Shown here: one piece after another, positions 45,968 through 55,282 of the stretch
Layout of the letters: each line of letters starts with the position of its first letter
Position numbering within the stretch: position 1 is the stretch's first letter
Assembly (NCBI GenBank): GCA_017983795.1
Contig: JAGOAS010000004.1
Span: forward strand, 124,001-188,000
Direction: 5' to 3'
From: Piscinibacter sp.
GTDB lineage: Bacteria > Pseudomonadota > Gammaproteobacteria > Burkholderiales > Burkholderiaceae_C
Length of the DNA stretch: 64,000 nucleotides
Notes under the pieces: generated by a model
The model's input: the letters and a program-made list of their open reading frames with translations, nothing else
The model's database searches: none
What the model was told of the DNA's origin: nothing
Translations under genes and position numbers: made by a program

Positions 45968-46368
45968 GGGGTTGGCCGGCGCCGGATAACAACCGGCATT
46001 CCAAGTCGTTGATTTGAAAGAGATAAGTCCCACAGCCTCGGTTGTTTTCCGGAGCGGCGGAAAACAAGTGGTCAGCCCGAATGCGGCGCAGGTGCGCGCG
46101 CCGTGTAGCACTGCTCGGGCAGGCTCTGCGCGAGTTCGGCAGGCATCGGCGCATCTGCCTTGGGGGTTTGGGCTCCAGGCTGGGAGGTTTGTCGGCCTGC
46201 CTGGGGGGGTTGTTGCTCCGGCTGGGGGGTCTCGGACACAGCCGGCGCCGACCGGAAGCCGGGGCCGGGCCCGTAGCAGGTGCGGATGCCGCTCCCTTGG
46301 TCTCGGCCACGTTCACCTCGTGCAGCACCGCCGCACGTCCAGCCGGTTGGCGTAACGGATGATCGGTC
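45968..46368. other. 401-base gap between hicB and hsdM
   Basis: No convincing gene. Read through the hicB stop in frame on the minus strand there is a proline/glutamine-rich stretch (for example ETPQPEQQPPQAGRQ) that ends at a stop near 46078. Another minus-strand frame gives a different low-complexity peptide. Neither has a good start or known domain, so this may be gene debris. The region also holds a strong A/T-rich inverted repeat at 46042-46067 and is the only place for an independent hsdM promoter. Confidence 0.5.
46042..46067. repeat. A/T-rich perfect inverted repeat upstream of hsdM
   Basis: Arms TTGTTTTCCG (46042-46051) and CGGAAAACAA (46058-46067) form a perfect 10-bp stem around a six-base loop, 75 bases upstream of the hsdM start. 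Its AT content contrasts with the surroundings. It could be a regulator binding site for hsdM expression or the end of the hicAB transcript; there is no T-run beyond the stem itself. Confidence 0.55.
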
Positions 46369-46698
46369 TCACGCGGCGAGCTTTGCGCTCACCAAGCGGT
46401 TGAGGCTCACCCCCTGCTCGCTGGCCTCGATGGCCAGTCGGCGATGCTGCTGCGGCGGGATGCGAACCTTGAACTCGCCGCTGTACCGGCGATCAGCGAG
46501 TGGTTCGGGCACCTGCTCGGCGTTTGCCGCCATGTCGCGCACGCACTCGGCGACGACCTTGCGAATGCCGGCCAGCGCCTTCTCTGGCGTCTTGGCGAGC
46601 CAGGATAGCGACGGGAACTCGGCACACAAGCCGACGTGCTCGCTGTCCTCGGCGGACCAGGTGACGCGGTAGGTGTAGTGGTCAAGATTCACCGCCAT
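46369..46698 (-). CDS. hicB: HicB-family antitoxin
   Basis: Antitoxin of 109 residues. The N-terminal partial RNase-H-like fold is seen in YTYRVTWSAEDSEHVGLCAE and FPSLSWLAKTPEKALAGI. The C-terminal FKVRIPPQQHRRLAIEA and GVSLNRLVSAKLAA form a ribbon-helix-helix DNA-binding domain, so it can repress its own promoter. It overlaps hicA by 17 bases. It lies inside the type I restriction operon, between hsdS and hsdM. Confidence 0.88.
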   Translation of the reverse strand: MAVNLDHYTYRVTWSAEDSEHVGLCAEFPSLSWLAKTPEKALAGIRKVVAECVRDMAANAEQVPEPLADRRYSGEFKVRIPPQQHRRLAIEASEQGVSLNRLVSAKLAA

Positions 46699-46939
46699 GT
46701 CCTTTCAACTTCTGGATCGCCGCCAGTACCTGGCGCACCTGATACACCTTGGCCTTGCCCTTGTCGTTCTGAATATTGACCCGCGGATCGCCTGGCCACG
46801 GCGTCCTGAAGACCGCGTGGCTCGTGCCCGACTGCCGGGCCGAACCGAAGTAGTGCTCACAGACCTTCTTGAGGTCGATGAAGCGCAGCCCTGCGGGCGA
46901 CGCTTTCATCTTTTCCAAGACCTTTTCGATGTCCGTCAT
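46682..46939 (-). CDS. hicA: HicA-family mRNA-interferase toxin
   Basis: Toxin of 85 residues with a double-stranded-RNA-binding-like fold. The catalytic His is in SGTSHAVFRTPWPGD, followed by KAKVYQVRQVLAAIQKL, a typical HicA C-terminus. The N-terminus MTDIEKVLEKMKASPAGLRF is longer than in the smallest HicA proteins. Its ATG overlaps the TGA that ends the second frame of the upstream broken AlbA_2-like start (ATGA), and a candidate HicB operator lies 10 bases upstream. Confidence 0.87.
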   Translation of the reverse strand: MTDIEKVLEKMKASPAGLRFIDLKKVCEHYFGSARQSGTSHAVFRTPWPGDPRVNIQNDKGKAKVYQVRQVLAAIQKLKGHGGES

Positions 46940-46948
46940 ACCCCAGAA

Positions 46949-46970
46949 ATGGTGTCACTATTGGAACCAT
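46949..46970 (-). promoter_or_regulatory. Candidate HicB operator
   Basis: A 22-base imperfect dyad with perfect outer arms ATGGT...ACCAT lies 10 bases upstream of the hicA ATG in the most AT-rich part of the hsdS-hicA gap. Its placement and symmetry suit autoregulation by the HicB ribbon-helix-helix domain. Confidence 0.35.
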
Positions 46971-46991
46971 TCGTCAAGCTGGGAGGCGCCA

Positions 46992-47099
46992 TCACGGGCG
47001 GGCGACCGATCTGCGAGGCGCGCTTGGCCTCGATGCGATGCGATGCGACTCGTCGACGGCGGCGAGTTCCTGCAACAGGTCTTCGGCGCTGCGGGTCAT
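46992..47099 (-). pseudogene. Broken AlbA_2-like gene start between hsdS and hicA
   Basis: The ATG at 47099 overlaps the hsdS stop (ATGA) and opens MTRSAEDLLQELAAVDESHRI, which resembles the N-terminus of the AlbA_2/Schlafen-like proteins often encoded in type I restriction operons (family recollection). At 47031-47048 (plus strand) the pentamer CGATG is repeated three times plus CGA. Removing one unit restores the expected continuation EAKRASQIGR. With three units the frame shifts and stops at 46992. Even in the restored frame homology is lost after QIGR, and the 52-residue ORF ends overlapping the hicA ATG, so the gene is both frameshifted and truncated. Confidence 0.65.
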
Positions 47100-48478
47100 G
47101 GTGCGGCGGTGCGGACGCGGCGACCTTTGCGCTGCGTTGCGTTCTGCGCTTCGCCCGCCTGCTTGGCAAGGCGGGCGAGCAGCGCGGAGGCGGGTTCGTC
47201 GGCGGGGTCTTGGGGGACGAGTTGGCCGGAGAAGGCGGCTTTGAGGATGGATTGGCGCAGGGCAGTTGAACCGGCCATGCCCGCACCGCACTCTTTCAAG
47301 GTCGACTCCATCCGGGACGCTGCGAGTCGCCATGCGTCGAGCAGGGCCGCACGCTCGCTTTCAGGTGGAATCGGGAGCCGGATCGAGCGGAGCTTCGATT
47401 GCGATACGTTGTACTGCCCGGCGCTCGTCGCCTTGTGCTTGTGCACAAAACGCCGAACGACGTCCGATTGCCAGACAAGATTGATCCATTCGGCGAGCAA
47501 TGGCTCGGGGTGCAGCCGAAAGCGGATGAGGTAGGACGCGAAATAGCTCGGTGTGGGCAGTGCGCTCAGCACCACGGCACCAACCCCTATTAGGCTTTCA
47601 CTGCCGTTTGTCCGAACCACCAGCAAATCCCCAGGAGCAAGCGCGTCGTCGGTAGTCATGGCGAAGTCTGCGGGGGCCCATTTGAGGTCACGCAGCGCGA
47701 TCCGCCCCTCGCGAACGTTCGGGATTCTTAGAACAGGAGTCGCCCCCTTGGTGGATGAGCACTTCGCCGATGTTCCGTAGGAGGTGGACCAGGAGAGTTC
47801 GTCAAGACTGCGCCAAGACCATCCCGGCGGCAGCGAGCACTCGTCGCCATCGCGATCTACTGGCCTCGACGATTCAGTGTCACGCCACTCGCGCGTCAGC
47901 TCACCCGTGACGGCAGCCTTGAGCACGGACTGGCGGTAGCGCTCCACCAGCTTCTGCACACGTTCCAGCGCGCGTTCGCCTTCGTCGATTTCGCTGAAGA
48001 GTTCTTCGATGCGGGAGACGATGCGTTGCTGCTCGGATTTTGGAGGCAAGCCAAACGCGAAGAACGAGAGACTCCCGAAGTCAACGCGAGGCCGATCGCC
48101 CGAACTCTGGTTGCTTGCGAAATTCACGAAGCTGCGCTGGTGCAGCAAATAGGCAAGAAAGTCACCGTGCAGCAACTCGCCCGGCGGCATCACGATGAAC
48201 TCCGCCGAGCAGGCGCCGCGCTGTCGAGCGCGATGCACCTTGTTGAGATAGGGGCGCATGCGGCCGTACAGCACATCGCCCGGCTCAAAGAGACCGCCAG
48301 CGCTCTTCATGTCGCCGAAGCGCCCGACGCTGAGCAGGCTCATACCGCCGGGCGCGATGCTGTCCATGCCGACGAAGGGCAACTCCGAGTGATCGCCGGG
48401 TGCGGCTTTGGGCCGCGGCGGATCGACCACTTGCCCGAGCGTGACCTCTGCCCAGCCCCGCGGCGGTTCACCCCTCAT
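47096..48478 (-). CDS. hsdS: Type I restriction-modification specificity subunit
   Basis: DNA-recognition subunit of 460 residues with two target-recognition domains (about 1-150 and 215-385), each followed by a helical spacer. The spacers are recognisable by PPKSEQQRIVSRIEELFSEI with RYRQSVLKAAVTGELT, and by PPESERAALLDAWRLAASRM with ALRQSILKAAFSGQLV. Each domain would read half of a bipartite target. The ATG overlaps the hsdR stop (ATGA), as expected for a co-translated complex. TRD2 is poorer in GC, suggesting exchange of that half. Confidence 0.92.
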   Translation of the reverse strand: MRGEPPRGWAEVTLGQVVDPPRPKAAPGDHSELPFVGMDSIAPGGMSLLSVGRFGDMKSAGGLFEPGDVLYGRMRPYLNKVHRARQRGACSAEFIVMPPGELLHGDFLAYLLHQRSFVNFASNQSSGDRPRVDFGSLSFFAFGLPPKSEQQRIVSRIEELFSEIDEGERALERVQKLVERYRQSVLKAAVTGELTREWRDTESSRPVDRDGDECSLPPGWSWRSLDELSWSTSYGTSAKCSSTKGATPVLRIPNVREGRIALRDLKWAPADFAMTTDDALAPGDLLVVRTNGSESLIGVGAVVLSALPTPSYFASYLIRFRLHPEPLLAEWINLVWQSDVVRRFVHKHKATSAGQYNVSQSKLRSIRLPIPPESERAALLDAWRLAASRMESTLKECGAGMAGSTALRQSILKAAFSGQLVPQDPADEPASALLARLAKQAGEAQNATQRKGRRVRTAAP

Positions 48479-51246
48479 GCCACCAACCCCTCACTCAACT
48501 CCTCCAGCATCCCGTTCAACTCCGTTCCGAACACCCTTCGCGCCGCCACCACGCCGCCCCAGTCGCTGAACGGCTGGTCGCGCATCAAATCGGCCGGCGC
48601 GATCTCCACGTTCGCGGCCAGATAGTCCTTGATCGCCTTCAGCCACGCCATCTGCTCGTCGCTGAAGCTCCTGCCCGCCTTGATCTGCCGCCCGATCCAC
48701 AGGTTGAAGCGCTGCTCCACACGCGCCGCATGCGGCTCCAGCACCTCCGCCTGCCCGGTGGCAAAACGCACCAGGCTGATCAGGTCGGTCAGCACCTTGT
48801 CGCTGGGCGCACCGCGCACCAGCGCGGCGTTGAGCCGCTTGTAGGCCTGCCACACGTCGGCGGTGGTCAGGTGCTGCGGCGGGTCGGCCAGCTTGGTCGC
48901 CAGTTCGCGGATGCTGGCATAGGTGAGGCGGCGTTTCGGGTAGGGCTGGCCGTAGAGGATCTGCAGCGCCAGCAGCTCGTTCTTGTGCGTCTCGATGAAG
49001 GCCTTGAACGAGGTGGTGCGGCGCTCGGCCTGGCCCTTGTCGTACTCGGCCACCTGCAGCACGTCGAGCGTGCCTTCGTCGATCACGATGTCGGTCTTCT
49101 TCTTGATCGCCTTGATCAGCTGGCGCAGCGCGGCATCGTCCAGCGGCGCGCAGGCCTGGTCGCGCAGGTCGGCTTCGATGGCCTTCACCTGCGCGAGCGT
49201 GGCCGTCTCCACGCTGCCGTGGCGCTGGATGACGGCCGCGTCGATGATCTCGGGCGTGATCGCATCCAGCAGTCCGCGGGCCAGCGCCTTCAGGCTCTGG
49301 CCCTGGGCGGCCTGTTCGATGCGTTGGCGATCCTCGCCGTCGATCTGCCGGTTCAGCGCCGCCAGGCGCGCGGCCAGCGACGAGAGCGCGTTCTCGTCTC
49401 GCCGGCCCTGCGCGATCTGGTCGATCAGCTTGTCGAAGGGCACGGTGCGCTTGCGCTCCATCGGCTGAGACAACGTCTTGCGGCCCTCGGTCACGCCCAC
49501 CGCGTCGATCAGCACGAAGCGGGTCTTGGTCTGCGCGTCGGGCGTCACCTGCTGCAGGCTGGCGTCGTGCAGGGTGCGCACGCCGCGGCCCTTCATCTGC
49601 TCGAAGTAGCTCTCGCTCTTCACGTCGCGCATGAAGATCAGGCACTCCACCGGCTTGATGTCGGTGCCCGTGGCGATCATGTCCACCGTGACGGCGATGC
49701 GCGGAAACGGGTCGACGCGGAAGGCGGCGATCAGCTCCCTGGGTTTCTCGCTGGTCTGGTAGGTGATCTTCTTGGCGAAGTCGTTGCCCTGGCCGAAGAC
49801 TTCCCAGCAGGCCTTGACGATCTCCTCGGCGTGGTTGTCGTCCTTGGCGAAGATCAGCGTCTTGGGCACCCATTGGCCGCTGCGGCCGGGGAAGAGTTCG
49901 GTGAACAGCTTTTCGCGGAAGGTGCGCAGCACCAGGCGGATCTGGTCGGGCACGGTCACCGAGCTGTCGAGATCCTGCTTCGCGTAGGGCAGATCGGCGT
50001 CGAGCTGCTTGTAGCGCAGCGCACGGGTGCGGCGGTCGCGCACCGGCACGTGGTAGCTCGCGTCCACCGTGCCGCCTTGTTCGCCGACTCGCGTGCGGAT
50101 GCGGTAGACCTCGAAGCCGACGTTGACGCCGTCGACCACCGACTGCTCGTAGGGGTACTCCGCCACCAGGTTGCGCTGGAAGAAGCCCAGCGTGTGCGCC
50201 GAGGGCGTGGCCGTCAGGCCGATGAGGTGCGCGTCGAAATACTCCAGCACCTGGCGCCACAGGCCGTAAATGGAGCGGTGGCACTCGTCGGTGACGATGA
50301 CATCGAAGTGTTCGATCGGGACGGCCGGGTTGTAGACCACCGGGCGCAGCTCGCCTTCGTCGTCGACCTCTCCGCCGCTCCACGTCTCGAAGGCGGAGGC
50401 TTCCTCGGCCGACTCGTCGAGCTCCTCGCCGCGCAGCATCGCGTACAGACGCTGGATGGTGGTGATCACGACCTTGGCGTCGGGGTCGATGCGGTTGCCG
50501 TGCAGGTGCTGGACGATGTAGGTCTTGTCGAACTTGTGCGCCGCGCCGGGCGGGTCGAAGTTCTGGTACTCCTTCAACGTCTGGTCGCCCAGGTTGTTGC
50601 GGTCGACCAGGAACAGGATGCGGCGCGCGCCGGCATGCTTGAGCAGCCGCCAGCTGAAGTTGCAGGCGGTGAAGGTCTTGCCGGCGCCGGTGGCCATCTG
50701 GATCAGCGCCCTCGGGCGGTCGTCGGCCAGCGAGGTTTCGAGGCCGGTGATGGCGTCGATCTGGCAGTCGCGCAGGCCGGCCGTCTCCAGCGGCGGCATG
50801 CGGCGCAGGCGCTGGCGCAGGGTGTCGGCTTCCTTCAGCCAGGCGTGCAGCGTGCGCGGCTGGTGGAAGGCGAATACGCGGCGCGAGCGCGGTTTCGGGT
50901 CGCGCGTATCGCGGAAGTAGGTTTCCGCGCCGGTGGATTCGTAGTCGAACACCAGCCGGTCGGCCCAACGCGCCACGTGCTCGGGCAGCGCCGCCATGTA
51001 GCGCGCTGCCTGTTCGGCCACGCCGCTGAGCGTGACGCCGGCCTTCTTGGCCTCGATCACGCCGCAGGCCTTGCCGCCGACGAACAGCAGGTAGTCGCAC
51101 GCGCCGCCGGGCAGCGGGAACTCGCGCACCGCAACGCCTTCGGCGGCGTTGCGGTTGAACTCGGCCATGTCCTGCAGCACCCAGCCCGCGGCGACGAGCA
51201 GGCCGTCGATGGCCACGCGCGCCTGGTCTTCGGGTGTCACGCCCAT
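48475..51246 (-). CDS. hsdR: Type I restriction endonuclease subunit R
   Basis: Restriction/translocase subunit of 923 residues. The N-terminal nuclease site is CDYLLFVGGKACGVIEAKK (PD-ExK pattern, about residues 50-68). The helicase motor has Walker A MATGAGKT, motif II TDECHRSIYG, motif III LIGLTATP, and ATGTDIKPVECLIF further on, then a C-terminal HsdM/S-docking region. All catalytic motifs look intact. It starts 10 bases downstream of ruvB, so the restriction operon is appended to a housekeeping gene and may share its transcript. Confidence 0.92.
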   Translation of the reverse strand: MGVTPEDQARVAIDGLLVAAGWVLQDMAEFNRNAAEGVAVREFPLPGGACDYLLFVGGKACGVIEAKKAGVTLSGVAEQAARYMAALPEHVARWADRLVFDYESTGAETYFRDTRDPKPRSRRVFAFHQPRTLHAWLKEADTLRQRLRRMPPLETAGLRDCQIDAITGLETSLADDRPRALIQMATGAGKTFTACNFSWRLLKHAGARRILFLVDRNNLGDQTLKEYQNFDPPGAAHKFDKTYIVQHLHGNRIDPDAKVVITTIQRLYAMLRGEELDESAEEASAFETWSGGEVDDEGELRPVVYNPAVPIEHFDVIVTDECHRSIYGLWRQVLEYFDAHLIGLTATPSAHTLGFFQRNLVAEYPYEQSVVDGVNVGFEVYRIRTRVGEQGGTVDASYHVPVRDRRTRALRYKQLDADLPYAKQDLDSSVTVPDQIRLVLRTFREKLFTELFPGRSGQWVPKTLIFAKDDNHAEEIVKACWEVFGQGNDFAKKITYQTSEKPRELIAAFRVDPFPRIAVTVDMIATGTDIKPVECLIFMRDVKSESYFEQMKGRGVRTLHDASLQQVTPDAQTKTRFVLIDAVGVTEGRKTLSQPMERKRTVPFDKLIDQIAQGRRDENALSSLAARLAALNRQIDGEDRQRIEQAAQGQSLKALARGLLDAITPEIIDAAVIQRHGSVETATLAQVKAIEADLRDQACAPLDDAALRQLIKAIKKKTDIVIDEGTLDVLQVAEYDKGQAERRTTSFKAFIETHKNELLALQILYGQPYPKRRLTYASIRELATKLADPPQHLTTADVWQAYKRLNAALVRGAPSDKVLTDLISLVRFATGQAEVLEPHAARVEQRFNLWIGRQIKAGRSFSDEQMAWLKAIKDYLAANVEIAPADLMRDQPFSDWGGVVAARRVFGTELNGMLEELSEGLVA

Positions 51247-51256
51247 CGATGCGCGG

Positions 51257-52318
<1,062 letters not shown>

Positions 52319-52385
52319 GCGCGATTATGGGCATGGCCCCGTCGCCTTGCGGGCGCGCAAGCCGGCCCGCGCCGTCGTTGTTAAG

Positions 52386-52784
52386 ATGCACGCCGTGTAC
52401 GCCATTCGCCGCCTGTTCCGCCCCGCCACCTGGCTCGCGCTCGTCGCGATGCTCGGGCTGGCGCTCGCGCCGACGGTGTCGCACGCGCTGGCGGCCTCCG
52501 GCCCCGGCAACCCCTGGGCCGAGATCTGCTCGGTGACGGGCGGCACGATGGTGGTGGCCGACGCGAGTACCAGCACCGATGCCCAGGCCGATGCGGGTGT
52601 CCACCTCGGCCACTGTCCGCTGTGCGGCCAGGTCGGCACCGCGCCGGCCCTGCCGAGCGCCGAATACGCGCCGGTGCGCATCGCCGGCGGCGCCGAGCAT
52701 CGTCCCGCGCTCTTCCTGCACGCGCCGCGCACGCTGTTCGCGTGGGCTGCGGCGCAGCCGCGCGCACCACCGCTTTCCTGCTGA
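52386..52784 (+). CDS. DUF2946-family small membrane protein
   Basis: Protein of 132 residues. An N-terminal hydrophobic segment (PATWLALVAMLGLALAPTV) acts as signal anchor, and the HLGHCPLCGQ motif with a CxxC pair is the DUF2946 hallmark. Family members often stand next to copper- or other metal-responsive TonB receptors, as here; metal binding by the His/Cys motif is plausible but unproven. No clear ribosome site precedes the ATG. It is the first gene of the plus-strand copper cluster. Confidence 0.82.
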   Translation: MHAVYAIRRLFRPATWLALVAMLGLALAPTVSHALAASGPGNPWAEICSVTGGTMVVADASTSTDAQADAGVHLGHCPLCGQVGTAPALPSAEYAPVRIAGGAEHRPALFLHAPRTLFAWAAAQPRAPPLSC

Positions 52785-52895
52785 ACGCTCGCGGCCGGCG
52801 CCTCGATGGCGCCGTCGCGCGCCATGCCGATGGCCCGTGCCAACGCCGGGCACCGACACGCACCTCGATGGGTGCGGCCTCATTGCAGCAGGACC

Positions 52896-55274
52896 ATGAC
52901 AAGCTCTACCTTCCCCGCCAGGCCGTGGCGCCTGGGCGCCGCGGCGCTCGCCGCGGCCGCCTTCGTGCACCCCGCGCACGCCCAGGGCGTCGCCACCGAG
53001 CAGCAGCTCGCGCCCGTGCTCGTCAGCGGCAACGGCGTGCGCAGCGGCCTGGCCGCCGACGTGCCCAGCAACAGCGCCAGCAAGACCGCCGAGGATCTGC
53101 GCGAGCAGAACCTCGTCAATCCGGAGGACGCGCTCAAGTACGTGCCCAACACCAGCATCCGCAAGCGCTACATCGGCGATCGCAACTCGATGATCGGCGG
53201 GCGCAGCTTCGGCACGCTGCAGCCCTCGCGCGGCCTGGCCTACGTCGACGGCTACCTGATCTCCAACTTCCTCGGCCGCTTCGACGGCCCGCGCTGGAAC
53301 ATGATCACGCCCGAGGCGATCGCGCGGGTCGACGTGCTGTACGGCCCGTTCTCGGCGATCTACCCCGGCAACTCGATCGGCACCACGGTGGTCACCACCG
53401 AGCGCGAGCCGCGCGGCTTCGAGGCCTCGGCGCGCATCACCGGCTACCGGCAGCGCTTCGAGCTGTACGACGACGCGGCCGACTACGACGGCCATCAGCT
53501 CTCGGCCTTCGTCGGCAGCAGGCTCGACTCGGGGCTGTGGTACTCGCTGAGCGCGAACCGGCAGAACTCCACCTCGCAGCCGATGAACTACTACACCGTG
53601 AGCGCCGATGCGGCCGGCGTCTTCCCGGCGGTCACCGGCACGGCCGTGCCGGTGACGGGAATCCGCTACGACGAAGACCCGAAGGGCCGCCGGCGCGCCG
53701 TCTTCGGCGCCAGCGGCGGTGCGATCGACCACACCGTGCAGGACACGCTCAAGCTCAAGCTCGGCTACGAGTTCACGCCCGAGCTCGTGGCCAGCGCGAT
53801 GCTCGGCGGCTGGACCAACGACACGCGCAATTCGAACCGCTCGTTCCTGCGCGACGCGAGCGGCGCGACGCTGTGGTCGGGCCGCGTCACCGACGGCGTC
53901 AACACCTTCAACATCCCGCTCAGCGCCTTCGCGCCGTCGAACCGCGACGAGATGCACCGCCACGGCGGCATCACGCTGAAGACGAAGTACGCGACGGGCT
54001 GGAACGGCTCGATCGTCTACTCGAACTACCGCATCGTCAGCGACATCGCGCGCCAGGCCAACCTGCCGGAAGACCAGGCGGCCAGCGGCGGCGCCGGCAG
54101 CTGGACGCGGCGCGACGGCACCGGGTGGAACACCTTCGAGGTGCAGGCGGCGTACCGGCCGAGCGAAGGCGACTTCACCGACGGCCGCCATGCACTGACG
54201 CTCGGCGCGCACCGCAATGCCTATCTGCTGGACAGCCCGACCAGCAACGCCAGCGACTGGCGCAGCACCGAGACGACGCTGGCGCAGCGCTACCGCGGCC
54301 GCACCGAGGTGACGGCGCTGTATGCGCAGGACGCCTGGCGGCTGCGCGAAGACCTGGTGCTCACGCTCGGGCTGCGCCACGAGCGCTTCGTCACGCGCGA
54401 CGGCGAGCAGCTGCTGCGCGTCGCCAGCTGCACGGCGGCTGCCGGCGTCGACTGCGTGGACAACGGCGACGGCAGCTTCAACCGCGTGCTCGCTTATCCG
54501 CAGCGGCGCCTGTCGGGCAGCTCGCCGAAGGCCTCGATCAGCTGGCACGCCGAGGAGGATCTGCTGCTCAAGGCCAGCTTCGGCCGCGGCGTGCGCTTCC
54601 CCAACGTCGAGGAGCTGTACAACGGCACCTTCACCGCCAGCGCGCAGACGCAGAGCGATCCGAACCTGAAGGCGGAGCGCTCCGATGCGCTCGAACTGAG
54701 CGCCGAGAAGGACTGGGAGCAGCACCGGCTGCGCGTGTCGGTGTTCCACGATGCCGTGCGCGACGCCATCCTGCGCCAGAGCGACACCACCGTGACGCCG
54801 AGCGTGACGCGCGTCTCCAACGTCGACCGCGTGAAGACCAGCGGGCTGGAGATCGTCTGGCAGACGCAGGACTGGCTGCTGCGCGGGCTGAGCCTGGACG
54901 CCAATGCCGCGTTCGCGCACTCGAAGGTGACGGCCAACGCCGCCGACCCGGCCTCGGTGGGCAAATACTGGCTGCGCGTGCCCAAGCTGCGCGCCAACCT
55001 GCTGGCCACCTACCGGCCGACGCGTCAGTGGATGGGCAGCCTCGGCATCCGGCACTCGGGGCGTGCCTACAACGACACCTACAACCTGGACGTCCAGCCC
55101 GACGTCTACGGCGGCGTCTCGTCCTTCACCTTCGTCGACCTGCGCGGCAGCTACAAGCTCACGCCCCAGGTCGAACTCGCGCTCGGCGTGGACAACCTGG
55201 CCGACAGCCGCGGGTTCCAGGCGCACCCGTACCCCGGGCGCACCGTGTTCACCGAGCTGCGCGCCAGCTACTGA
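52896..55274 (+). CDS. TonB-dependent outer-membrane receptor (copper type)
   Basis: Outer-membrane beta-barrel receptor of 792 residues with signal peptide (LGAAALAAAAFVHPAHAQ). The plug domain has NPEDALKYVPNTSIRKRYIG and IARVDVLYGPFSAIYPGNSI, and the barrel ends FTELRASY with a terminal aromatic for BamA insertion. Context (DUF2946, Asp-box protein, thioredoxin-like protein, PCu(A)C) suggests copper or copper-chelate uptake in the manner of OprC/NosA. The ATG at 52896 is chosen for its signal peptide and AGGA site. An in-frame extension to 52806 is not secretory. Confidence 0.88.
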   Translation: MTSSTFPARPWRLGAAALAAAAFVHPAHAQGVATEQQLAPVLVSGNGVRSGLAADVPSNSASKTAEDLREQNLVNPEDALKYVPNTSIRKRYIGDRNSMIGGRSFGTLQPSRGLAYVDGYLISNFLGRFDGPRWNMITPEAIARVDVLYGPFSAIYPGNSIGTTVVTTEREPRGFEASARITGYRQRFELYDDAADYDGHQLSAFVGSRLDSGLWYSLSANRQNSTSQPMNYYTVSADAAGVFPAVTGTAVPVTGIRYDEDPKGRRRAVFGASGGAIDHTVQDTLKLKLGYEFTPELVASAMLGGWTNDTRNSNRSFLRDASGATLWSGRVTDGVNTFNIPLSAFAPSNRDEMHRHGGITLKTKYATGWNGSIVYSNYRIVSDIARQANLPEDQAASGGAGSWTRRDGTGWNTFEVQAAYRPSEGDFTDGRHALTLGAHRNAYLLDSPTSNASDWRSTETTLAQRYRGRTEVTALYAQDAWRLREDLVLTLGLRHERFVTRDGEQLLRVASCTAAAGVDCVDNGDGSFNRVLAYPQRRLSGSSPKASISWHAEEDLLLKASFGRGVRFPNVEELYNGTFTASAQTQSDPNLKAERSDALELSAEKDWEQHRLRVSVFHDAVRDAILRQSDTTVTPSVTRVSNVDRVKTSGLEIVWQTQDWLLRGLSLDANAAFAHSKVTANAADPASVGKYWLRVPKLRANLLATYRPTRQWMGSLGIRHSGRAYNDTYNLDVQPDVYGGVSSFTFVDLRGSYKLTPQVELALGVDNLADSRGFQAHPYPGRTVFTELRASY

Positions 55275-55282
55275 GGATGGCC

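Noticed and set aside
45906-46328. Proline-rich protein gene on the minus strand
   Set aside because: It has no recognisable domain, overlaps the hsdM start in a different frame and has no ribosome site.
46014-46362. Two short plus-strand frames upstream of hsdM
   Set aside because: Gly/Leu-rich low-complexity products with no supporting motif, opposite strand to the whole operon.
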